A stretch of DNA of 13,363 nt from Acidobacteria bacterium UBA823. Its GTDB lineage: Bacteria; Acidobacteriota; Vicinamibacteria; Vicinamibacterales; UBA823. The position numbers and the translations under genes are program-made. Position 1 is the first letter of the stretch. The number at the start of each line of letters is the position of its first letter. The notes under the pieces were generated by a model. The model was not told the DNA's origin and did not search any database. It saw nothing but the letters and a program-made list of their open reading frames with translations. Positions 5,612-12,078 of the stretch are shown here, in pieces. Location of the stretch: the NCBI GenBank assembly GCA_002296225.1, contig DBHR01000005.1, forward strand, positions 1-13,363, read 5' to 3'.

Positions 5612-6700
5612 GTGAAAATCCTCTTCATCCGCCTACGTCTAATCGGGGACCTCATCTTTACAACGCCGGCTATTCGGGCTGTCAAACAGACACTGCCAAA
5701 CGCTCACGTCTCCTACCTTATCGAAGTTGAAAGCGCCGCAATTCTTGCGCGAAACCCGTACATAGACGACCTAATCGTCGTCGAGCGACCTCGAGGTATT
5801 CGTCGTCTGCAATACGATTTCAAGTTGGCTCGGCGGGTCCGCGCGGCACGGTTCGACGCCGTTGTCGACTTCCATGGCGGACCCCGGAGTAGCTGGTTGA
5901 CCTGGAGAAGCGCCGCGGCAATCAGAATCGGATATGCCCTTCCTCACCGATATTGGGCGTACACACACCGCATTCCAGTCGCAGACCGGCCACCTTCCCG
6001 CCATTCGGTCGTGAATCAATGGGACCTGCTCGCCGCACTCGACGACCGATTAAACCGGAAACCGGACCCAACTCGCGATAGTGTTGAAATGGCCGAGGAC
6101 CCCGCTGCAGCCATGGCGGTCAGCAGGCGCCTGGCTGCAGCCGCCGTTGGACCGACTGACCCACTCGTCGTAATTCACGTTAGCGCGGGCAACCCATTTC
6201 GCCGGTGGGCGTTAGACTGTTTCATCGAAACGATCAAGACTCTGGCCCTCTCGGATGCTCAACGCCGTTTTGTGATTACGGCAGGGCCCTCAGACCGACG
6301 TGCGGTAGATAAGATTCTGTTTACGGTTCGCGCCCAACTCGGACAGCGTGCGCCAACAATGATACCAGGTGATGGATTCAATCTACCTGAACTGCGGTCG
6401 CTAATCGGGCGTGCAGCGTTGTTCGTCGGCGGCGACAGCGGTCCACTCCACCTGGCCGCCACGACCAGCGTGCCTATTGTTGGAATCTATGGACCTACCC
6501 TTTCCGCCCGCTCAACTCCTTGGCGGAGTCCGGTTTACCCAACGGAAGCCGTCGACGTTGGCGAATTATCCTGTCGCCCGTGCGATCAGCGACACTGCGA
6601 ACCGGGAGATTTCCGGTGCCTCACAACGCTGCCACCATCAACTGTAATAGCCGCCGCCGAACGAGCATTGAAATCAAGGAACCTGAAACCGAACGACTAG
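5612..6700 (+). CDS. Glycosyltransferase family 9 (ADP-heptose:LPS heptosyltransferase-like)
   Basis: I start at GTG 5612 because AGGGG (5602-5606) precedes it and the encoded VKILFIRLRLIGD is exactly the usual N-terminus of the family; an in-frame GTG at 5561 would add 17 uncharacteristic residues. The 362-residue protein shows the GT9 layout. The GD at 12-13 carries an Asp that corresponds to the catalytic Asp of WaaC. IHVSAGNPFRRW (188-199) starts the C-terminal Rossmann half. FVGGDSGPLHLAA (271-283) is the ADP-sugar donor loop. The cysteine pattern CRPC...C...C at 321-336 resembles WaaF-type enzymes. These proteins add L,D-heptose to the LPS inner core at the cytoplasmic face of the inner membrane. 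No other LPS genes adjoin, so acceptor and exact sugar are unknown. The 3' end overlaps the convergent porin gene by 27 bp. Confidence 0.88.
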   Translation: MKILFIRLRLIGDLIFTTPAIRAVKQTLPNAHVSYLIEVESAAILARNPYIDDLIVVERPRGIRRLQYDFKLARRVRAARFDAVVDFHGGPRSSWLTWRSAAAIRIGYALPHRYWAYTHRIPVADRPPSRHSVVNQWDLLAALDDRLNRKPDPTRDSVEMAEDPAAAMAVSRRLAAAAVGPTDPLVVIHVSAGNPFRRWALDCFIETIKTLALSDAQRRFVITAGPSDRRAVDKILFTVRAQLGQRAPTMIPGDGFNLPELRSLIGRAALFVGGDSGPLHLAATTSVPIVGIYGPTLSARSTPWRSPVYPTEAVDVGELSCRPCDQRHCEPGDFRCLTTLPPSTVIAAAERALKSRNLKPND

Positions 6701-8119
6701 GCCCCACTTGTCGGTGCCTCGTCCGGTGAAGGCCCGCGGACCCGAGATCGGTTCAATGCCGGACACCCAGGGGAACGGGTTCGAGAGGAGATTTCGATAG
6801 AAGGCTAGGGTCACATTATCCCCAATGTCCGCATACCAGCGGAACACAGTCGAGCGCTCTTTCTTGCCCATAGAAACATTCAGTAGGTTTTTCCCAGTGA
6901 GGTATTTGATTAACGAATCGTCGCGCGATAACTCTTCACGCGTGCCCACTATCCCCATCGTGACCGTGTCCGTCACAGGCACCGACACGTCGATGCCTGC
7001 GTAATACCCCACCTTTTTAATCGGGTTGCCGTTCACCCCGAGCATCTCCGCAGAGCTTAGAGTCGGCCCCCAAGTGTAGCGTGCCACTTCACCGAAGGCA
7101 GTCAAATGCTCAAGCGGGCGATAGCGCACCGATAGAACGTCCGCAGAGTCGTGCCGCTTGCTAGCAAAGTAATTAGGAAGTCGCTCAACTTTCGATCCCG
7201 AATAACCGCGTTTTATCGCGCTCCGGAACTCAATCTTCTGATGGGGCACAAAAGTGCCCGAAAGAAGCCACGTTAATGCAGAGTTGGTATCTAGATCGGG
7301 ATTGAGAAAATAAAAATAGTTATAGTCGGATTGTCGGTTTCCATCCCCCAAGAACGCCGCCAGGTTTACTGAAGCTACTGGGTCGTCACCCTTGCCGTTT
7401 CGACCGCTGGTCAACGAGAAATTTACTCCAAAATTCGCCTCGGCGTTGATCCGCTGGATGTGGGTCGCATCCTTGGACGTGAACGAACCGACAGCCTCCC
7501 AGTGAAAACCGATGGGCAAGAGAAAGCGGCCAAATTTTACGCCGAAGCGTTCCCGCTGATAGGCCAGGTACGCCTGTCGAATCGCCCCTTGCTGGTCGAC
7601 GAGGTCAAGAGCCATGAAGCGATAGTCATCAACACGGGTACGCCCGTCGGGGTCGCAGCCGACAATCGGCCCAATGGCGTCAGGGCTATTTGGGAAAAAG
7701 AAGGTATCTTCCCCGCACGCAGGCAGGGCTCTCGTCTCGGTTACTGGATTAATTTCGATACCGTACGACAGTTCGTTGTTGATGTTGCCTAATAGATTAA
7801 CGATCGCATAGCCAACCCGGCCCTGCTTCTCGAGTCCAAGAGAAGCCTGTGCCGAGTCGTGACCATAACCCGCCATGAACCGCACACCTAGGCGAAGGCG
7901 GTCATTGTCGGTTATGACATTATTCGTCTTCTTGGGTGCTGCCTGTTCGGGTGTCTCGCGCATCGCCTTGCGCGGGAGTAGTACCTTCCCAGATACTGCG
8001 ACTGAATTGTCGCGAGTTTGCCCGCTCAGACGAACCGGAGAGGCCACTACTACACAAATCACTGGTGGCACCAACGCCGCAAGCCAGGTTCGTCGCACTA
8101 GCAACAGAGCCATCCTCAT
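6674..8119 (-). CDS. Porin-like outer-membrane beta-barrel protein
   Basis: This 481-residue exported protein has a signal peptide at about 1-34 with a basic start and a hydrophobic core (LAALVPPVICVVVASPV). A linker follows, then many alternating amphipathic strands rich in Tyr, Phe and Gly, for example LRLGVRFMAGYG, AIRQAYLAYQRERFGVKFGR, HLTAFGEVARYTW and KKVGYYAGIDVSV. The last strand, KWGLVVRFQVP, has the alternating pattern of a terminal barrel strand, although the final aromatic is third from the end. The overall form resembles porins of the OprO/phosphate-selective or general acidobacterial type; the substrate is unknown. Two cysteines, in ACGED and VGCDP, may bracket an extracellular loop disulfide. 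ATG 8119 has GGGAA (8130-8134) ten bases upstream; an ATG at 8113 is possible. Its 3' end overlaps the heptosyltransferase gene by 27 bp. Confidence 0.8.
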   Translation of the reverse strand: MRMALLLVRRTWLAALVPPVICVVVASPVRLSGQTRDNSVAVSGKVLLPRKAMRETPEQAAPKKTNNVITDNDRLRLGVRFMAGYGHDSAQASLGLEKQGRVGYAIVNLLGNINNELSYGIEINPVTETRALPACGEDTFFFPNSPDAIGPIVGCDPDGRTRVDDYRFMALDLVDQQGAIRQAYLAYQRERFGVKFGRFLLPIGFHWEAVGSFTSKDATHIQRINAEANFGVNFSLTSGRNGKGDDPVASVNLAAFLGDGNRQSDYNYFYFLNPDLDTNSALTWLLSGTFVPHQKIEFRSAIKRGYSGSKVERLPNYFASKRHDSADVLSVRYRPLEHLTAFGEVARYTWGPTLSSAEMLGVNGNPIKKVGYYAGIDVSVPVTDTVTMGIVGTREELSRDDSLIKYLTGKNLLNVSMGKKERSTVFRWYADIGDNVTLAFYRNLLSNPFPWVSGIEPISGPRAFTGRGTDKWGLVVRFQVP

Positions 8120-8197
8120 GAATAATGAGTTCCCAGTAGTAAGCTGATCATATGCTCTCTAGAATGTATCCAGCATAAGGTGGGAATTAACGCCGGT

Positions 8198-9145
8198 TCA
8201 CTTAGACCGGAGCCGGTGCCACGCAAGTCCAGGACGGTCCACGCGAAATCGCACCAGACGGCGATGGTCGACCTCGGTTACGTAGGCAGTCCGACCATCC
8301 ATGCCACCAAGGCAAATATTACTGGGTCGCGCACCAAGAACATTGATCTCTTGGAGAATCCGACCAATTGGTGACACCTTTAAGACTGAGCCAGCACCGT
8401 AACGCGTGACATAGAGATTTCCATCGACGTCGCTCCGCATACCATCGAGACCATAGTCGGCAAACCGTATAAAGACCCGCTTACCAAAGACCGTTCCGTC
8501 GAGACCAATATCAAACGCCCAGATCACGCGCTGGTCACTCTCACCCACATAAAGTGTTCGCCCATCCGGGCTCACTTCAATGCCGTTCGTCGTGCCCATA
8601 TCACCGAATAGGCGGTCCGCGTGTCCATTAGGCCCTATACGCCAAACCTGACCGTTGCCTTCGCTCCAGTTTGGATCGCTCGCATAGAGCACCCCATCAG
8701 GCGCCATGGCGAGGTCGTTCGGCTGATTCATATTATCGTCGTGCGAGTAGACCGTGATCGCGCGACTTATCGGATGTACCGTAAACACGTTATGTCTAAG
8801 ATAGTCCGCCACGTACATTTCTCGCTGCGAGCCAAACCGAATGCCATTCCCTACGCTACCCGACGGCAATTCCAAATAGACCTCACCTGAACCATCTGGC
8901 CGAATCCTGCCGATTGTCCCTTGTCGTTGATAATTTACCGCGTAGACATTACCCTCCACATCACAGGCTGGACCTTCAATTCCGCTCGTGAACACCCCAA
9001 CTTCAGTCATAGGTGCAGCGATGAACAAGGGCAACGGAGCCTCTGCCTGCCCGCTCAACGCAGCAACTATTACGGCGGGTAGAACGCAGACGCACCCCAA
9101 GGCGCCGACGAACCTTCGTCTCCACATCATCCGTCCTCGCTTCAT
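8198..9145 (-). CDS. Exported SMP-30/gluconolactonase-like six-bladed beta-propeller
   Basis: This protein of up to 315 residues has a signal peptide (basic WRRR, then VGALGCVCVLPAVIVAALSG, cleavage near QAEA at 33-36). The rest is a propeller of the SMP-30/gluconolactonase/LRE-like group, with blades containing GNVYAVN, REMYVADY, GVLYASD, RTLYVGES, GNLYVTRY and RTAYVTE. Residues that could bind the catalytic metal are where the family has them: Glu57 (GIEGP), Asn143 (QPND) or Asn187 (TNGIEVSPDG), and Asp234 (LDGM). Lactone hydrolysis in the periplasm is therefore plausible, though many such proteins have unknown substrates. The start is not settled. ATG 9145 follows a TACAAT box by 11 bp and has no Shine-Dalgarno; ATG 9127, shorter by six codons, has GAGG seven bases upstream. 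The gene runs in the same direction as the porin gene, 78 bp upstream of it. Confidence 0.86.
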   Translation of the reverse strand: MKRGRMMWRRRFVGALGCVCVLPAVIVAALSGQAEAPLPLFIAAPMTEVGVFTSGIEGPACDVEGNVYAVNYQRQGTIGRIRPDGSGEVYLELPSGSVGNGIRFGSQREMYVADYLRHNVFTVHPISRAITVYSHDDNMNQPNDLAMAPDGVLYASDPNWSEGNGQVWRIGPNGHADRLFGDMGTTNGIEVSPDGRTLYVGESDQRVIWAFDIGLDGTVFGKRVFIRFADYGLDGMRSDVDGNLYVTRYGAGSVLKVSPIGRILQEINVLGARPSNICLGGMDGRTAYVTEVDHRRLVRFRVDRPGLAWHRLRSK

Positions 9146-9156
9146 TGCTAGTGCTA

Positions 9157-9162
9157 ATTGTA
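9157..9162 (-). promoter_or_regulatory. Candidate -10 box for the SMP-30-like gene
   Basis: TACAAT on the minus strand, 11 bp before ATG 9145, would start transcription near 9150. The first ATG would then be nearly leaderless. No clear -35 is seen. In the rest of the 222-bp gap to lgt there is a 10-bp palindrome, AGACTAGTCT, but no confident promoter for lgt. Confidence 0.35.
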
Positions 9163-9367
9163 GCCTTTACTCGATGGGAAAACTGGCCAGACACGACTGA
9201 GGAATGCTCGCAACTAAAAGGTTTCTGTTATGTTGGCTGAAAAAATAACATGACGGGTTACAAAAGCTACCGGGACTTCCGGAAATTACGCATCGTCTGT
9301 GCCCCAATCCACCGTAGACTAGTCTGGACCTTCGGTTCCCAAGCCTTGATGCGAAGCTGAGGACTCC

Positions 9368-10390
9368 ATGAACGGACGTTACGTCCACCAGATCGATCCG
9401 ATTCTATTCGACATCGGCGGCGTGCACCTCTGGTGGTATGGGTTGGGTTTTGCCCTTGGGTTCTTGGAGATCCTTCTCTTCCTGAAACGCGACCATGACC
9501 GGCTGCATCTGTCTCTCCAAGAGGCCTGGCGCCTAACCCTGTTCATTGTCGTAGGTGTTCTCATCGGCGGGCGCCTCGTCGAGGTCGTCTTTGACGAATG
9601 GCCCTTTTACCGTGAACACCTTGGACTAATTCCCGCCTACTGGCTCGGGGGGATGGCGAGTCATGGACTTTTGGTCGGTGGCACAGTCAGTGTGGGACTG
9701 TTCGCATTCTTTTATCGAAAATCATTCTTAGACCTTGCCGATATCCTCGTAATCCCGGTGGCGTTCCTAATGGGATTGGGACGACTCGGGAACTTCATAG
9801 ACGGCCAAATCGTAGGTTCCGTCACGGATGTTTGGTGGGCCGTTAAGTTTCCGGATACGGACGGATTTCGCCATCCAGTAGTCCTCTACGATGGGTTGAA
9901 GAACCTGATTCTAATGCTTTACCTCCTGCGTGCGAGGCGTGAAAACGTGACGCCTGGCGCGATCGCGGCGCGCTTTGTGTTCTGGTACGCGTTCCCTCGC
10001 TTCTTCATTGACCTCTTCAGGGATTACCCCACCCACAGGCTCGCCCTCGGAACCGGGCAGACGCTCAATATTGCTATGACCTTACTCGGTGCAGCGCTGC
10101 TGTACCGCTCGCGTCTACGGAGGCTGGGACGTCTTGCGGGCAGCCGGACCATCACTCAACCCCCTCCCCCGACACAGGATGCTGCACCACGGGTCGTCCA
10201 GCGCGTTACCTTTGCGGGTCTGTTGACATTTTGCTTAACAATTCCAAGCAACTGGACACAAGACATCCCATCCCGTTACGGCAGCCGGCACCCTGGGTTG
10301 GAATACTCGTGGCTTTACCCCATGATCGACACAGCGCCGGCATCGCCGCCAACCGATACGGCAGCGCCCGATCAGTTTGGCCGCCACTGA
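9368..10390 (+). CDS. lgt: Prolipoprotein diacylglyceryl transferase (divergent, C-terminally extended)
   Basis: This 340-residue polytopic inner-membrane enzyme should transfer diacylglycerol from phosphatidylglycerol to the lipobox cysteine of prolipoproteins. The family frame is clear: LWWYGLGFALGF (21-32, with the conserved Tyr24), GGMASHG (94-100, His99-Gly100), the signature GRLGNFIDGQIVG (138-150), FRHPVVLYDGLKN (167-179) and PRFFIDLFRD (210-219). Compared with E. coli Lgt several key positions differ. The signature reads D and Q where N and E are usual, and the RxxxE motif reads RFFID. Normal Lgt is about 260-290 residues; here about 85 extra residues follow the core, with a Pro-rich linker and one more hydrophobic stretch at about 279-293. 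ATG 9368 follows GAGGA (9359-9363). It may be a true Lgt or a paralogue with altered substrate; I cannot decide. Confidence 0.87.
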   Translation: MNGRYVHQIDPILFDIGGVHLWWYGLGFALGFLEILLFLKRDHDRLHLSLQEAWRLTLFIVVGVLIGGRLVEVVFDEWPFYREHLGLIPAYWLGGMASHGLLVGGTVSVGLFAFFYRKSFLDLADILVIPVAFLMGLGRLGNFIDGQIVGSVTDVWWAVKFPDTDGFRHPVVLYDGLKNLILMLYLLRARRENVTPGAIAARFVFWYAFPRFFIDLFRDYPTHRLALGTGQTLNIAMTLLGAALLYRSRLRRLGRLAGSRTITQPPPPTQDAAPRVVQRVTFAGLLTFCLTIPSNWTQDIPSRYGSRHPGLEYSWLYPMIDTAPASPPTDTAAPDQFGRH

Positions 10391-10482
10391 ACGTTCTTTC
10401 TACTGGATCACTTGAAACTAAACAGGGAGCGGAAGAGCAACCGTGTCAGCCTGGTCAGAGGCCACCTGTCACAGACACACCC

Positions 10483-10914
10483 CTACTGAACCGGAGAGAA
10501 GTCAGTAGGACTCAGGAACATGGACTCAACGTTGCTCACCAAGCGGCCGTTGACTTGCGACGCATCCCGCATACTGGCCCAGTCGGGGTCAGCGCCGAAC
10601 GCCCGCCAAGACGCCCGCGCTGCATCACGGCTCTCATGCGCCAGCATATACACAAGAGTGTTTTCGGAGAGCGGTGATTCAGCGGGAACCCAGTAGCCAA
10701 TCCCATGCATGCCGTGCTTCTCAAACAAGTCAGTTTCACCCCCTCCGAATCGGTCGAGGAGTCCCTGTAGCGCGCCCTCGTTGGTAGTGTAAGTGCGCAG
10801 CTCGAACACCCGATTCATGCCTTGCGCCTCCGTTACAGCATCATGATTCACCGCCAGACCTCCCAGAAATGCAAAAAGCGCGGCGCAGATCGTCATTGCG
10901 TACTTACGAATCAT
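10483..10914 (-). CDS. Exported NIPSNAP family protein
   Basis: This 143-residue protein has a signal peptide at about 1-31 (IRKYAMTICAALFAFLGGLA core, cleavage near TEAQG) and then a single NIPSNAP domain, a dimeric ferredoxin-like alpha/beta barrel. Typical stretches are FELRTYTTNEGALQGLLDRF (37-56), FEKHGMHGIGYWVP (64-77), LVYMLAHESRDAARASWRAF (87-106) and the end FLSPTDFSP (133-141). The molecular function of bacterial NIPSNAP proteins is not established. Many acidobacterial and planctomycete members are exported, as here. ATG 10914 has an excellent ribosome binding site, AAGGAG, seven bases upstream. It lies 68 bp downstream of the PD40 propeller gene on the same strand and may be cotranscribed. 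It converges with lgt, leaving 92 bp in which I see no good terminator. Confidence 0.9.
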   Translation of the reverse strand: MIRKYAMTICAALFAFLGGLAVNHDAVTEAQGMNRVFELRTYTTNEGALQGLLDRFGGGETDLFEKHGMHGIGYWVPAESPLSENTLVYMLAHESRDAARASWRAFGADPDWASMRDASQVNGRLVSNVESMFLSPTDFSPVQ

Positions 10915-10982
10915 CTAAAACTCCTTCTTTGGACACAAATAGATTTCCCAAGTGGATTTACCTCGTGCGCCGCTCTTGCTCC

Positions 10983-11960
10983 CTAGGGAGAGGTCGACAA
11001 TGTCGTCTTGTTGGTCCAGAAGATATCGAAAGAACCAAAATTATTGTCCGACCGATTAGAGAACCAAGAGAACGTCTCCGCATCCGGGAGAAGTGCCGGG
11101 CACATGTCGGCCGAATCGGTATTCACCCGCGGGCCCAGGTTCACCGCTGGGCTCCAGGTGTTCTCTCCCAGCTGCGTAGCGCCCCAAATATCCTGACCCC
11201 CAAATCCTCCTGGTCGATTCGATGTGAAGTACACCACGCCGTCCGCATCTTGCGAGAAATGGAATTCCTCAGCAGCAGTGTTGATGTTCGAACCCTGATT
11301 CACAGGTTCTTGCCAGCGGCCACTGGAGTCCTGCCGTGAACACCAGATGTCCGAACCCCCATAGCCACCTTCCCGTCTGGAAGCGAAACATAAGGTTTGC
11401 CCATCCTGAAGTATGGCGGGGCAATGTTCATTGCCGGCATCGGTGCTTATGGGGGATGGAATCAGTTCGGGCGTGGTCCATGTCCCGTCCACTAGATGAG
11501 TAACGAAAAGGTCGTTGGCGTTGCGAGGACTGGTGGTCGCGAGCCTGTCGGACTTGAAATAGATGGTGCTTCCATCGCCTGTAATCCAAGGCTCTCGGTC
11601 ATCGCCGAGACGCAACGGGTCGACATCGGTCGCCGGCGCCGCATTTACAGGCATGCCCATGTTCACCGGCGTGCTCCAACTCCCGGTGTCTTGGTCGAAC
11701 GTAGCGATGTAAAGGTCCTTCGGATCACCTGGCGCGACAGCCAAATCTTTTCTCGCACTGCAATACACCATGGTGCCATCGTCGGCAAACGAGAGTTCAC
11801 CCTCGTCCCACATGGTATTAATGGGTTCGCCAAAGTTATGGACCGCAAGCTGCACCCAGTTCTGTTCTGTCGCTGAGGCCCTGTTCGAACCCGAGGCAGC
11901 TAACAGTGCCATTACGGTGCAAACGCACACTCCGAGTTTCTCTACTTTCACTGTGAGCAT
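10983..11960 (-). CDS. Exported PD40 (TolB-like) beta-propeller protein
   Basis: This 325-residue protein has a signal peptide at about 1-30 (VCVCTVMALLAASGS core, cleavage near RASA). About five propeller blades of the WD40-like PD40 type follow, at roughly 58-100, 128-165, 184-222, 237-275 and 289-316. The repeats are easy to see: CFASRREGGYGGSDIW, YFTSNRPGGFGGQDIW and WFSNRSDNNFGSFDIF, each followed by W and P-V-N spacing such as WSTPVNMG, WQEPVNQG and WSPAVNLG. Such propellers occur in TolB and in PD40-OmpA proteins, and usually bind proteins or glycans. No OmpA domain or catalytic residues are present here, so a binding role in the periplasm or on the surface is likely. ATG 11960 has no Shine-Dalgarno, but TAGAAT lies nine bases upstream, so the mRNA may be leaderless. 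It lies 118 bp after the PQQ dehydrogenase gene. Confidence 0.85.
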   Translation of the reverse strand: MLTVKVEKLGVCVCTVMALLAASGSNRASATEQNWVQLAVHNFGEPINTMWDEGELSFADDGTMVYCSARKDLAVAPGDPKDLYIATFDQDTGSWSTPVNMGMPVNAAPATDVDPLRLGDDREPWITGDGSTIYFKSDRLATTSPRNANDLFVTHLVDGTWTTPELIPSPISTDAGNEHCPAILQDGQTLCFASRREGGYGGSDIWCSRQDSSGRWQEPVNQGSNINTAAEEFHFSQDADGVVYFTSNRPGGFGGQDIWGATQLGENTWSPAVNLGPRVNTDSADMCPALLPDAETFSWFSNRSDNNFGSFDIFWTNKTTLSTSP

Positions 11961-11969
11961 AGGTAGTTC

Positions 11970-11975
11970 ATTCTA
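11970..11975 (-). promoter_or_regulatory. Candidate -10 box giving a near-leaderless PD40 mRNA
   Basis: TAGAAT on the minus strand matches five of six consensus bases and ends nine bases before ATG 11960, so transcription would begin within a few bases of the start codon. There is no convincing -35. It would allow expression apart from the upstream PQQ gene. Confidence 0.35.
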
Positions 11976-12078
11976 CCCCTTGAGCTCTTCTGACAGGCCA
12001 GCCATCTGCAAGTATTTCTCGACCCGACGAAGAAGGAATAAGACCGATCGGCCGGGGGCAGAATTTCAACGCGAGGTG

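Noticed and set aside
7460..7792. 110-codon plus-strand frame within the porin gene
   Set aside because: It is antisense to well-formed barrel strands and has no family features.
10231..10677. 148-codon plus-strand frame spanning the lgt end and the NIPSNAP gene
   Set aside because: It overlaps two better genes, is of low-complexity composition and has no ribosome binding site.
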